From: Opitutia bacterium
Lineage (GTDB): Bacteria > Verrucomicrobiota > Verrucomicrobiia > Opitutales > Opitutaceae
NCBI GenBank assembly: GCA_947474365.1
Contig: CANJIU010000030.1
Coordinates: 1-64,000, forward strand
Direction of reading: 5' to 3'
DNA length: 64,000 nt
Shown here: positions 9,552 to 19,100 of the stretch, piece after piece
Layout: every line of letters starts with the position of its first letter
Position numbering within the stretch: the first letter of the stretch is position 1
The notes under the pieces: model-generated
What the model was told of the DNA's origin: nothing
Seen by the model: only the letters and a program-made list of their open reading frames with translations
The model's database searches: none
Translations under genes and position numbers: made by a program

Positions 9552-10397
9552 GTGCACGAGCGTACGTCGTTCACCGGGGCCGAGATCAGCGCCGCCCTGG
9601 GCGGACGGCGGGTGCTTGTCGTGGATGACGTCGATGCCAACCGCCGGTTGTATGAGAAACTCTTCGCCCCGCACAACGTCGGGGTTGTCAGTGTGGACGG
9701 TGCCGAGCGAGCGTTGGCCGCGCTGGAGATGCAGGGTTTCGACCTTGCCGTGCTGGACTACATGATGCCGCAGGTGGACGGGATCGCGCTCGCCCAGAAA
9801 ATTCGCGGTCAGGCGCGTACTCGGACACTGCCCATCGTGTTGGTGAGTTCGATGATCATGCCCGCCGGTCTGGTTCCGGAGGGGCTCTTCGCCGCCGTGG
9901 TGACGAAGCCGCTGCGTAACCTCCAGTTCGTCTCCCTGGTTGCCCGCATCCTCGCCCCGGGCCACGGCGTGCCGGCGCGGGTGGAGCCTGCGACCGCGGT
10001 GAAGGAGCAGCCGCGCTTCGCGACGCAGCATCCGCGTGAGATCCTCGTCGTAGAAGACAATGTCGTGAATCTCCGCCTCGTCACCGCGATGCTCAAGGCG
10101 CTCGGTTATGTGCCGGCGACGGCAGGGGATGGAGCCGAGGCGCTCGCAATCATGGCGACCCGCCGGTTTGACGTGGTGCTGATGGACGTCCAGATGCCGG
10201 TGCTCGACGGATTCGCCGCCACGCAGCGGCTTCGTGCCGGGGAAGCAGGTGAACTCAATCGCCGCGTACGGGTCGTGGCGCTCACGGCCAACGCAGCCAA
10301 TGAGGACCGCGATGCCTGTCTTGCCGCCGGCATGGACGCCTTCCTCAGCAAGCCGATTCAGCGTCCCCAGTTGCTGGAGACGCTTGCTGCCAAGTGA
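9552..10397 (+). CDS. Receiver-domain part of the interrupted hybrid histidine kinase
   Basis: Same reading frame as the kinase, so this is its C-terminal half rather than an independent gene; the coordinates start at the first possible GTG, which has no ribosome binding site. It contains two response-regulator receiver domains. The first begins RRVLVVDDVDANRRL with phospho-acceptor Asp in VLDYMMP; the second begins EILVVEDNVVNLRL with Asp in VLMDVQMP and the conserved Lys in FLSKPI. Both acidic pockets look complete. Without the intervening stop the protein would be 1029 aa. Receivers normally take phosphate from His507 of the kinase half, which cannot happen in cis if translation ends at 9494. 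Confidence 0.75.
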   Translation: MHERTSFTGAEISAALGGRRVLVVDDVDANRRLYEKLFAPHNVGVVSVDGAERALAALEMQGFDLAVLDYMMPQVDGIALAQKIRGQARTRTLPIVLVSSMIMPAGLVPEGLFAAVVTKPLRNLQFVSLVARILAPGHGVPARVEPATAVKEQPRFATQHPREILVVEDNVVNLRLVTAMLKALGYVPATAGDGAEALAIMATRRFDVVLMDVQMPVLDGFAATQRLRAGEAGELNRRVRVVALTANAANEDRDACLAAGMDAFLSKPIQRPQLLETLAAK

Positions 10398-10436
10398 CCC
10401 GGTGGGGGCTGATTGCGAGGTCCGGCTGGATTCGGG

Positions 10437-11894
10437 TCAGACCTTGCCGATCGCTGGGACTTCGAAACCGGGGGTCTTCGCGTCCTGAAGCAGAGCATTC
10501 GCCTCCTTGCTGGATTCGCCGGTGTGGCGCTCGGTCTTCGGATCGAAGGTCAGCCACGGCCCGACGATGTATTCCGCGCCGTTCTCCGGCACGCCAACGC
10601 CGTCGCGCATCATCTCGTGCAGCTTCAGGAAATGCTCCGCCGCCGCGGCGTTGTCGCCGAAGCGTCCAGCCTTGGCGTTGAAGGGCACTTTCTGGCCAAG
10701 GCGGTAGGAATTGTTCATCAGGTGGCCGAGTACGCTGCCGTAGTGGGCCGCCTCCGCGTTGCCGTTGGCCATCTCGGGCTTGCCGGCGCGGCAGGCGGCG
10801 ATGAACGCGCCCCAATTCCCGCCCGGGGTCACCTTGCCGGGCGGCAGCTTCAGCTTTTCACCCTTGCCGCCGCCCTTGGCGTAATAAAGCCCCTTGATGA
10901 TCTTCCCGCCGTCTTCGAAATAATACTCGTTCTCCACCTGGTGGACGTACCCCTGGTAGTTCACGTTGCGCACGTTAAAAAACGCGTATTGGCCGTTCGG
11001 ATATTCGCCGATCCCGAACATGGTGTTGGGGGTCTCGCCCTGGTCCTTCCAGTGAAACCGGCCGCCCAGCGCCATCACCCGCACGGGGTGGGTCTGATTA
11101 ACATCGAGCGCCCATCGGGCCACGTCCAGCTGGTGCGTGCCCTGGTTGTTCATGTCACCGTTGCCGGTCGCCCAAAACCAGTGCCAGTTGTAGTGCACCA
11201 GATTGGCGTGGTACTGGGAAATCTTCGCCGGACCGCGCCACAGATCCCAGTTGAGATTGGCGGGGGGCGTGGACGGGGCCTTGAACCCGATGCTGTCGCG
11301 CGGCTTGCAGCAATAGCCGTAGGAGATTTTTAGTTTGCCGAATTTGCCGGCCTGAATCGCCTCGTGCAGCCCGGCGATCTTCTCGTCGCTGCGGCGCTGA
11401 GTGCCGTGTTGAATAACCACGCCGTATTTCTTCTGGGCTTCGACCACTATCCGACCTTCGGCGACGTCGTGGCTCATCGGTTTTTCGACGTAGACGTGCT
11501 TACCGGCCTGCGCGCCCCATATCGTCATCAGCGAGTGCCAGTGATTTGGGGTCGCGACGGAAATGGCATCGAGGGTGGGATCCTCGAGCGCCTTGCGCGC
11601 ATCGTTCAGCCCCTTGCAGGTGTATTTGCCGGAGATTTTCCCCTCAAGGTTCTTGAGCGAACGCTCCAGCACGGTTTGGTCGGGATCGACGAGATAGGCG
11701 ATCTCCACATTGGGCTGTTCCAGCCAGCCGGCAATGTGGCTCTTGCCACGGCCGTTCAACCCGATGACTGCGATGCGCAGGCGATTATTGGCGCCGATGA
11801 CCTTGGCGGAGGAACGGGTGCCGCTGATCAACGCCATCGAACCAGCGGCGAGGGCGGACTGTTGGAGGAAGGTGCGTCGGGTGATGAGGTTCAT
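10437..11894 (-). CDS. Tat-exported Gfo/Idh/MocA family oxidoreductase
   Basis: An NAD(P)-dependent oxidoreductase of 485 aa, probably periplasmic. Residues 6-12 (RRTFLQQ) with a following hydrophobic stretch to about residue 30 are a twin-arginine signal. The Rossmann domain starts with RIAVIGLNGRGKSHIAGW and reaches the EKPMSHD signature of the family; the C-terminal alpha/beta domain includes GDMNNQGTHQLDVARWAL with the usual active-site histidine. Such exported members are numerous in Verrucomicrobiota and Planctomycetota and are thought to act on sugars or cyclitols. It is convergent with the kinase, 39 bases away, and 153 bases downstream of the GT2 gene, so it may have its own promoter. 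Confidence 0.88.
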   Translation of the reverse strand: MNLITRRTFLQQSALAAGSMALISGTRSSAKVIGANNRLRIAVIGLNGRGKSHIAGWLEQPNVEIAYLVDPDQTVLERSLKNLEGKISGKYTCKGLNDARKALEDPTLDAISVATPNHWHSLMTIWGAQAGKHVYVEKPMSHDVAEGRIVVEAQKKYGVVIQHGTQRRSDEKIAGLHEAIQAGKFGKLKISYGYCCKPRDSIGFKAPSTPPANLNWDLWRGPAKISQYHANLVHYNWHWFWATGNGDMNNQGTHQLDVARWALDVNQTHPVRVMALGGRFHWKDQGETPNTMFGIGEYPNGQYAFFNVRNVNYQGYVHQVENEYYFEDGGKIIKGLYYAKGGGKGEKLKLPPGKVTPGGNWGAFIAACRAGKPEMANGNAEAAHYGSVLGHLMNNSYRLGQKVPFNAKAGRFGDNAAAAEHFLKLHEMMRDGVGVPENGAEYIVGPWLTFDPKTERHTGESSKEANALLQDAKTPGFEVPAIGKV

Positions 11895-12047
11895 GGGGTG
11901 AACAGGACGTGTTTCGCTGGGGGGGGAGGGCCGCGCGACACCGGTGTCGGCGTGGCTTCGAGGATCTCATCAACGCTCCAACGTGCCGGTTTGGCAAGCC
12001 CGGGTGCCGCACTGGTCCGAGTTCGGCGTCAGGTCGTTCTCGTGGTG

Positions 12048-13076
12048 TCACCGACCGATGCTGTCGGCCCGAACGCCGGGAAACAGAGACTCCCAACGCT
12101 GGAACTCACGGGCCTGACGTTCTTCGATGAACGCGATTGCATCCGGGGGCGGAGTGCGCCGGAGCCCGAGCGCGTAGAACAACGCGTGGCGGGCAAGCGC
12201 GGGATTGGCGAGGCGGGGATCGGGCAGGTGTTTTTCGAAATAGTCCCAGCTCCATTCCCGAAACGGACCGTCTGCTGCGAGTACGAACTCCCTTCGCCAG
12301 CGGCTGACTAGCCGGTAGGAGTTTTCCTCGTCGCGGAGCTTACGGCCCGCCGACGAACTAATGTGATGAAGCACGGTGCTGGTGAGGGCGACGGCGTTGG
12401 AGCGGCCGAGCGCCCGCGCGCGGAAACAGAGATCCACGTCTTCCGCGCCGTTGACATAGCCTTCGTCAAATCCTCCCAGTTCCCGCCACAGATCCCGGTG
12501 GACGAGGAGGCAGGCCCCGGTGACCGCAGGAACGCGGCGGACGCGAACGGGGTTTCCCATGAAACCTGTCGGCAGTTCGTGATCGTGCACCGGTTTGCCG
12601 TTCTGATTGATGACGATCCCGGTATGATCGATTTTGCCGGTGCGGGCATCGCGTTGGATGTTGCCGATGATGCCCGCTTGGGTGCCCAGCGATCGGTGGG
12701 CATCCAGCATCGGTTCAAGCCAGCCGGGTTGAAGCACGAGGTCGTTGTTCAGCAAGGCCAGGAAATCGCCACATGCAATTGCGGTTCCGCGATTATTGCC
12801 GATGGCGTAGCCGAAATTGCGTTCGTTCAGCAGCACCCGAATCGACGACGCACCATTCGACGCCGTCAAGCCCGCCAGCCAGTCACGGGTGCCGTCCGTG
12901 CTGCCATCGTCGACGAAAATGATTTCGTACTCCAGCCCGGCGGGAAGCGTCGCCTGCAGGCTCGAAAACATTGCCTGCGTGAGCGACAGGCAATTGAAGA
13001 GCGGAATCACCACGCTGAGACGTGGTGGGGGAGAGTGAGCGCCTGAAGGAGTGGGGGACTGAGGGACCAACAACAC
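12048..13076 (-). CDS. GT2 family glycosyltransferase (rhamnosyltransferase-like)
   Basis: A soluble GT-A glycosyltransferase of about 342 aa. LSVVIPLFNCLSLTQ opens the fold, FVDDGSTDGTRDW is the first nucleotide-binding loop, LLNNDLVLQPGWL holds the metal-binding pair, and EDVDLCFRARALG is the typical ED motif of WbbL-like enzymes. The start is a GTG at 13076; nearby TTG codons are possible and a proline/serine-rich leader precedes the fold. It lies 38 bases after rfbA at the end of the dTDP-rhamnose genes, so transfer of rhamnose is a reasonable inference but is not shown by sequence alone. Confidence 0.82.
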   Translation of the reverse strand: MLLVPQSPTPSGAHSPPPRLSVVIPLFNCLSLTQAMFSSLQATLPAGLEYEIIFVDDGSTDGTRDWLAGLTASNGASSIRVLLNERNFGYAIGNNRGTAIACGDFLALLNNDLVLQPGWLEPMLDAHRSLGTQAGIIGNIQRDARTGKIDHTGIVINQNGKPVHDHELPTGFMGNPVRVRRVPAVTGACLLVHRDLWRELGGFDEGYVNGAEDVDLCFRARALGRSNAVALTSTVLHHISSSAGRKLRDEENSYRLVSRWRREFVLAADGPFREWSWDYFEKHLPDPRLANPALARHALFYALGLRRTPPPDAIAFIEERQAREFQRWESLFPGVRADSIGR

Positions 13077-13114
13077 TAGCAGTGCCGTGGTCGCTGGAAT
13101 TCCTCAATCCCTTA

Positions 13115-14008
13115 TTACCGGGGGCCGGCGGGTTCGCTAGCAATTCGCCGCAGGTAGGCGCCGTAGGAGGATTTTCCGAGTTTGGCGATGTTCGCCTCAA
13201 GTCCGGCGCGATCAATCCACCCCTGGCGCCAGGCAATTTCCTCCAGGCAGGCGATCTTCAGGCCCTGGCGGTTTTCGATCACAGAAACGAATTGACCAGC
13301 TTCGAGCAGCGAATCGTGGGTGCCGGTGTCGAGCCAGGCGGTGCCGCGGCCGAGCAGCTCAACGTGGAGTTGGTTGGTCTCGAGGTAGAGGCGGTTGAGG
13401 TCGGTAATCTCCAGTTCCCCGCGTTTCGACGGCTTTAGGCCTCGCGCGCGGTGGACGACGCTGGCATCGTAGAAATAGATGCCGGGAATCGCGTAGTTGG
13501 ATTTCGGTTGCGCGGGTTTCTCCTCGAGCGAGAGCACCCGGCCGTCGGAGGCAAACTCGACCACCCCGTAGCTCTTCGGGTCGGAAACGTGGTAGCCGAA
13601 GATCGTGGCGCCGTCCGTCCGGGCGCTGGCGCGTTCGAGTGATTTGACGAGATCGTGCCCGTAAAAAAGATTGTCGCCGAGCACGAGCGCGGCGGGCTCG
13701 TCCTTCAGAAAACCGACGTCCTGGGCAATATGAAATGCCTGGGCGAGACCGTCGGGGCTTGGCTGTTCGGCGTACGAGAGGGTCAGGCCGAGATTGGTGC
13801 CGTCGCCAAGCAGGCGCCGGAAGAGCGGTAGATCTGTCGGTGTGGAAATGACGAGAATTTCCCGGATGCCGGAGAGCATCAGCACCGAGAGCGGATAGTA
13901 GACCATCGGTTTGTCGTAGACGGGCATCAGCTGCTTGGAGACAGCGATGGTCAGCGGATACAACCGGGTGCCGGAGCCACCGGCGAGGATGATGCCTTTG
14001 CGAGACAT
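13115..14008 (-). CDS. rfbA: Glucose-1-phosphate thymidylyltransferase
   Basis: First step of dTDP-L-rhamnose synthesis: glucose 1-phosphate plus dTTP gives dTDP-glucose and pyrophosphate. At 297 aa it has the length of RmlA. The nucleotide-binding loop [11 protein letters not shown] is at residues 10-20, [12 protein letters not shown] follows, LGDNLFYG at about 110-117 carries the catalytic aspartate, and [12 protein letters not shown] and [13 protein letters not shown] are signature segments. It is 78 bases downstream of rfbB and in the same orientation, with the GT2 gene behind it. Confidence 0.95.
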   Translation of the reverse strand: MSRKGIILAGGSGTRLYPLTIAVSKQLMPVYDKPMVYYPLSVLMLSGIREILVISTPTDLPLFRRLLGDGTNLGLTLSYAEQPSPDGLAQAFHIAQDVGFLKDEPAALVLGDNLFYGHDLVKSLERASARTDGATIFGYHVSDPKSYGVVEFASDGRVLSLEEKPAQPKSNYAIPGIYFYDASVVHRARGLKPSKRGELEITDLNRLYLETNQLHVELLGRGTAWLDTGTHDSLLEAGQFVSVIENRQGLKIACLEEIAWRQGWIDRAGLEANIAKLGKSSYGAYLRRIASEPAGPR

Positions 14009-14086
14009 AATGATTTGGGAGGGAGTTTTCGGAACGGATCGCGGAGGGCGTCCCTCGTGTCCGTAGTCAGTGGGGTTTGGGCCGGT

Positions 14087-15154
14087 TCAGGCGACGGTTC
14101 CGAGCCGCTCGCGGGCATATTTCTTGGCCGTGATGTCCGCGGCCCAGGCGCGGTGGGTGAGGTACCATTCGACGGTCTTTTCGATTCCGGTGGCGAATGA
14201 TTCCCGTGGTGCCCAGCCCAATTCGCGCTGGAGCTTGGTGCAGTCGATTGCGTAGCGGCGATCATGGCCTGGGCGATCGGCGACGTAGGTGATTTGCGTG
14301 GTGTAAGGCTGACGGTCGGAGCGCGGGCTCTTGCGATCGAGAAGTGCGCAGATGCCTTTGACGATGTCGATGTTTGGCTGCTCGTTCAGTCCGCCGATGT
14401 TGTAGGTTTCGCCGACGCGGCCCTTTTGCAGCACGAGCCAGATGGCTGCAGCATGATCTTCGACATAAAGCCAGTCGCGGATCTGCTGGCCGTCGCCGTA
14501 GACCGGAAGCGGTTTGCCCTCGAGGGCGTTGAGGATGACGAGGGGAATGAGCTTTTCCGGAAAATGATAGGGCCCGTAATTGTTCGAGCAATTGGTGGTG
14601 AGCGTCGGCAGCTTGAAGGTGTGCTGGTAGCTGCGCACAAAGTGATCGCTCGATGCCTTGGACGCGGCATATGGCGAATTGGGAGCGAACGGGGTTTCCT
14701 CGGTGAACGCGGGATCGGTGGGTGAAAGGGTGCCGTAGACCTCGTCGGTCGAGACGTGCAGAAAACGGAACGCGTCCTTTTTTGCCTGCGGCAGTTTCGT
14801 CCAATAGAGGCGGGTGGCGTTGAGGAGGCGCAGCGTACCGACGACGTTCGTCTGTACGAAGGGCTCGGGTGAGTCGATCGAGCGGTCAACGTGTGACTCG
14901 GCCGCGAAATTCACAATCGCGTCTATTTGGTGCTCCGCGAGCAGGCGAGCCACGAGGTCGGTGTCGCCGATGCTGCCGTGGGCGAAAACGTAACGCGGGT
15001 CGCCTGCGAGATCAGCGAGATTTGCGGGGTTCCCGGCGTATGTCAGCGCGTCAAGATTGACGAGCCGCGTGAGCGGAGAGTTTTTTTCCGTGAGGCGTTG
15101 GCGGATGAAATTGCTGCCGATGAAGCCGCAGCCGCCGGTGACAAGTACGTTCAT
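14087..15154 (-). CDS. rfbB: dTDP-glucose 4,6-dehydratase
   Basis: Second step of the dTDP-rhamnose route, making dTDP-4-keto-6-deoxyglucose with bound NAD. The 355-aa protein shows GGCGFIGS at residues 7-14, VSTDEVYG with Thr136, Asp137 and Glu138, and YAASK at 162-166, the full catalytic set of RmlB. NCSNNYGPYHFPEKLIP is another family block. It follows the NRS/ER-like gene by 13 bases and precedes rfbA. The product is the substrate of the epimerase and reductase steps. Confidence 0.95.
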   Translation of the reverse strand: MNVLVTGGCGFIGSNFIRQRLTEKNSPLTRLVNLDALTYAGNPANLADLAGDPRYVFAHGSIGDTDLVARLLAEHQIDAIVNFAAESHVDRSIDSPEPFVQTNVVGTLRLLNATRLYWTKLPQAKKDAFRFLHVSTDEVYGTLSPTDPAFTEETPFAPNSPYAASKASSDHFVRSYQHTFKLPTLTTNCSNNYGPYHFPEKLIPLVILNALEGKPLPVYGDGQQIRDWLYVEDHAAAIWLVLQKGRVGETYNIGGLNEQPNIDIVKGICALLDRKSPRSDRQPYTTQITYVADRPGHDRRYAIDCTKLQRELGWAPRESFATGIEKTVEWYLTHRAWAADITAKKYARERLGTVA

Positions 15155-15167
15155 GGGCGTGGAAAGA

Positions 15168-16043
15168 TCAGGCGGAAGCGCGCTGCCAGAGGCGGAGATC
15201 GCGGGTGACGGCTTCGTGGACCTCGGTCATTGCGATGCCAACGCCCGCGAGCTTGGCGGAGTTCATCACGCAATTCGAGCGGGGAGTCTTGGCGGCGACG
15301 TGCATGAATTCGCCCTCGTCCCGGAAGAAGCTGAAATTCTTGTCCGAGACGCCCGCTTGCTTGATCATTTCGACGACCTCGTGGGTGGTCACCTGACCGG
15401 GGTTCGTGACGTTGTACGTACCGAACGGCACGCGTTTTTCCCAGCAGGCGAACGTCGCGGCGCAAAATTCCTCAAGCTGCGAAATGGAGTTCGTCGCCTC
15501 AAGCAGACGCTGGTAGCGCAGCAGCTTCGTCAGGTAATTCCGCGGATTGTCGATGTTGTTGAACGGAATCCGAAGCCGCCAAGTATAGAGGTTGGGTTTT
15601 CCCGCGAGCACCTCTTCGCCGAGAGCCTTGGTGCCGCTGTAAAACGAGCAATTGTTGGTGCGAAACGTGAAGTTCGGGGTGTCAGCTTCCGTAAAGCCGC
15701 CGCCGTCCGGCCGAGCTCCCGTGTAGATGCAACCGGAGGAGACATGGCCCCACGGTACTCCGGTGTCGGCGCAGGCGTTAGCGATGATGCCCGGGACGAC
15801 GGCGTTGCCGAAAAGGCACTCGTACTTGTGGAGTTCGCAGGCGTCGACGTTCGGCTTGCCGGTGTACCCGGCAGCGTTGATCAGGAACTCAGGTTTGTCT
15901 CGCAAGATCGCGTCCCGCAGTGTGTCCCGATCGGTATAGTCAACCTCTGCGCGGCGCAGATTACGGAACGGGATGCCTTTGCGCGTCAAGAGCGCCTGAT
16001 AGGCGTGGCCGACGTAACCGGAACCTCCGAGTAAGTAGATCAT
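15168..16043 (-). CDS. NRS/ER-like nucleotide-rhamnose epimerase/reductase (RmlD superfamily)
   Basis: A 291-aa SDR beginning with GGSGYVG (6-12) and carrying the catalytic FYSGTK with Tyr135 and Lys139. Several blocks match the plant enzyme NRS/ER (UER1) rather than bacterial RmlD: NAAGYTGKPNVD, SSGCIYTG, EADTPNF, NPRNYLTKLLRY, and APRSN-like KTPRSNCVMN. As I recall from the UER1 structure work, a cysteine and a lysine provide 3,5-epimerase activity; both have counterparts here, Cys105 and Lys173. It heads the rfbB-rfbA-GT2 run, and no rmlC gene lies nearby, so it may perform epimerisation and reduction in one protein. Reductase activity is well supported; epimerase activity is inference. 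Confidence 0.82.
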   Translation of the reverse strand: MIYLLGGSGYVGHAYQALLTRKGIPFRNLRRAEVDYTDRDTLRDAILRDKPEFLINAAGYTGKPNVDACELHKYECLFGNAVVPGIIANACADTGVPWGHVSSGCIYTGARPDGGGFTEADTPNFTFRTNNCSFYSGTKALGEEVLAGKPNLYTWRLRIPFNNIDNPRNYLTKLLRYQRLLEATNSISQLEEFCAATFACWEKRVPFGTYNVTNPGQVTTHEVVEMIKQAGVSDKNFSFFRDEGEFMHVAAKTPRSNCVMNSAKLAGVGIAMTEVHEAVTRDLRLWQRASA

Positions 16044-16095
16044 GGCAGGGCGAGAGGGAAACGGGCTCGGATGGGGGAAACAAGGGGTTTTTTTG

Positions 16096-16135
16096 GCAAA
16101 GAAAACGCCGCGTCCGGGGAGGACGCGGCGTTTGC
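16096..16135 (-). terminator. Rho-independent terminator of the TonB receptor gene
   Basis: A perfect 13-bp stem (arms 16103-16115 and 16121-16133) with a 5-base loop. Read on the minus strand the closing arm runs into TTTTCTTTG, a U-rich tract. It lies about 50 bases beyond the receptor stop at 16187 and before the start of the next minus-strand gene at 16043, so it separates the receptor from the rhamnose genes. Confidence 0.85.
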
Positions 16136-16186
16136 TGAAACGAGCGTGGACGGTTTGAGGCTTTTACCGTCGATCAATCATGGGCC

Positions 16187-19100
16187 TTAGAAACGGATCG
16201 AGGCGCCGAACTGCATCCGCCAGCGACTGGCGACGTTGTCGATCACGACACCCGCAGGTGCGGCGGTCCATGTCGGCACGACCTGGCCCGCGGCGTTGTA
16301 GGAGGCGTTGCCCATCGTGCGGCGATAGTACACGGCATTATTCGTGTTCGTGAGCAATTCCACATTGCCGAAATAGTGTCGGCTTAGCCAGAAACCGAAG
16401 TTGATGAAGTCGAAGAACAGTTCGACCTCGACTGATTTGTAGACGGGCAGTTTTTGCGTAACCTTCAGGTCGAGCTGATTGATCCAAGGTTGGATAAACG
16501 CATTCCGCGGAGTGTAGCCACCAGCGAACTTACTTAGGCCGCTCGTGCCGAGGAAATCAAAGTACGCGGCCTGCTGCGCGGCATTCATCCCGGCAAGGCT
16601 GATCTTCGGGTCGTTCGGACCGGTCGGAACGTAAACCAGATCGTTGGTCGTGATGCCGTCGTTGTTAAGGTCGTTGGCGTAGGTGTACGAGAACGGATTG
16701 CCCGAGTGGCCCTCGTAGTAGAGTGACGTCCGCGTCTTCCAGCCCTTCTTGAATTCGAATTGCCGGGCGAGTGTGGCCTGGACGCGGTGGCGGACTTCGA
16801 AGTCGGAGCGGGAGACCTCCACCGAGTTTTGATTGAAGACCGCGTTGCGGCTCCAGCCGTCGAGGGCGACGGTCTGCCCGATCGATTGGGCCTCGCGGGA
16901 GCGGCCAGCCGTGTATCCGATGTTGTAGGCCCAATTGTTTTTCATCGGCCGGTCGAGCGAAAGACTGTAATACGAGGTTCGCCCTTCACTGATGTTGCGC
17001 ACCCGGATGACCTCGTTGAAGGCAGTGCTAAACGAGTTCGGGCTGTTGGAGGCGCCGTTGAAACGCTGACGGCCGTCGAGGCCGATCGCGGGACCGCTGG
17101 TCGCGGTGACGACGAGCGGTTTTATGTTCATGTTGTCCGAGAAGAACGTCTTGTCGGTCTGGGTGAACACGGCCTCGGCGCTGAGATTGATGCCGAGCGC
17201 GGGGATCTTGCGATCGACGGCGAGGCTGCCGCGCCAGACGGAGGGAAGCTTGAGGCCGTCCTGCAACAGCGCGATGCCGCGGCGGGCCGTCGGATCCCCG
17301 TCGGTCGCTGCCTGGCCGATCGGACTGGCCGGATCAAAGCTGTTGCGCAGATAGCTGGTGAGTGTCGGTGGAACGTTGTTCGGAGCCGCCTGCCCGGTGC
17401 CCTGGGTGATCGAGAAGCGGCCGACGCCGGTGTTGCCGTACGCGTTGGAGAGGAAAACAAACGGTGAGCGGCCGGCGAAGTGTCCGACTCCGCCGCGGAG
17501 CTGCATCGTGCGCTCGCCGTCGACTGCCCAGTTGAACGCGACGCGTGGGGAAGCGGTCTGGACGCCGTCGACGTTGCCGTCGTTGCGCACGCCGAAGGCG
17601 GTCGCGAACGCTTGGTTGAAGAGGGGACGTGACGCGGCGTCGATCAGGTCGGTGCGGATGCCTCCGGTCAGGGTCAGGCGTGAGCTAACTTCCCACTTTA
17701 CCTGCCCGAAAACCCCCGTGTCGGCGAATTTCGTACCTTCATCCGCCGGCGTGCCCTTGACGTAGAATGCCCGCGAAAACGCAAACGGCCGATCTGCGAC
17801 AAAATCTGCGACCGAGGCGTAGTCGAAGATGCCAAATGAGCCGCCGCGGAACAGATTGGCGAACTCGCTTTGCTCGCGGTCGAAGCCGCCGGTGAACGTG
17901 AAGTTCTTCCAGAAATAATCGGCATTACCGGAGTAGGCCTTTGTGCTGACGTCGATCCTATTGCCGTGACGGAACTGTTCGAGTCCCATCGCGAGCGCAC
18001 CGGTGGAGATGTTGGCTCCCGCGGTATTGACGCCACTCACGCCCATGATCCGCACTTCCGGCATCACGGTCGGCATGGTCGTGAGCTGCTGGTACGAGGT
18101 GTCGCTGTATTTGAACTCCGTCTTGAGATTGGGCGACCATTGGCTGTTCAGCGTGCCAGCCCAGACCTTTTCCGTGCGGATTTGGGCGTAGAAGTTGGAG
18201 CTGAGCGCCGTTCCCGCGGTCGTGGCGGGAAGGCCGCTCAGGATGGGATTGGCAAACGCCCCGGTGACACCGTAGCGGCCGAACTGCGGGAGCTCTCCGA
18301 CGGTTTCGTTGTAGCGAACGGACAGGCGGTGGTCCTTGGTGATATTCCAGTCGATTTTGTAGAGTTTCTTTTCCTCCTCCGTGACAGCGATTCCACTGCC
18401 TCCGAAGGTCCCGATATCGATCGTCTTGCCGGAAGCGGAGATTAACGATTTGGCCGCCGTGGTGATGGTGGTCAGATCGCCGGACGTGGGGGTGAACCCG
18501 GCCGTCGGTGCGACCTGCTCCCGATGGAATTTCTCGTAGTTGGCGAAGAAGAAGAGGTGATTCTTCCAGAGCGGTCCGCCGAGGGTTGCTCCCCACGTCC
18601 GGCGCTCATCAAAGGGTTCTTTTCCGGCGAGCCCCCCGACGATGTCGCGGCTCGCATACTTTTGATCGGTGTAGTAGCCGTAGACGCTGCCGTGAAAGGT
18701 ATTCGTGCCGCTGCGGGTGACGGCGTTGACCGAGGCGCCGGTGAAACCGCTCTGACGGACGTCGAAGGGCGATACGGAGATCGAGAACTGCTCGACCGTT
18801 TCGACCGAGAGCGGATTGAAAAAAGATTGGAGGCCCGAGGCGTTGAGGCCGAAGGCATCGTTGATGCGCGCGCCGTCGAGCATGACGGAGTTGAAGCGGT
18901 TGTTCGTGCCGACGGCGGCAAGCATCCCCTCCTGACGATCACCGAAGACGTTGCGCAGCGTCACCATGGTGTTGGTGCGGGCGAGATCGGCGAAGGAGCG
19001 TTGCGCGCTGGGTTGCAGGAGGAGGCGGTCGCGATCGAGAAGGCTGGCCGCACCGGTGGCGCCGGCGTCCAGTGAAAGCGCCTGATCCTTCACCATGAAT

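Noticed and set aside
11936-11949. Perfect 14-base palindrome upstream of the MocA gene, possible operator
   Set aside because: The identical 14 bases occur inside the transaldolase coding region near 55027-55040, so chance from GC-rich composition is likely and nothing else supports an operator.
13021-13076. Purine-rich stretch at the GT2 start as a repeat element
   Set aside because: It can be read as the proline/serine-rich leader of the GT2 protein and has no inverted partner nearby.
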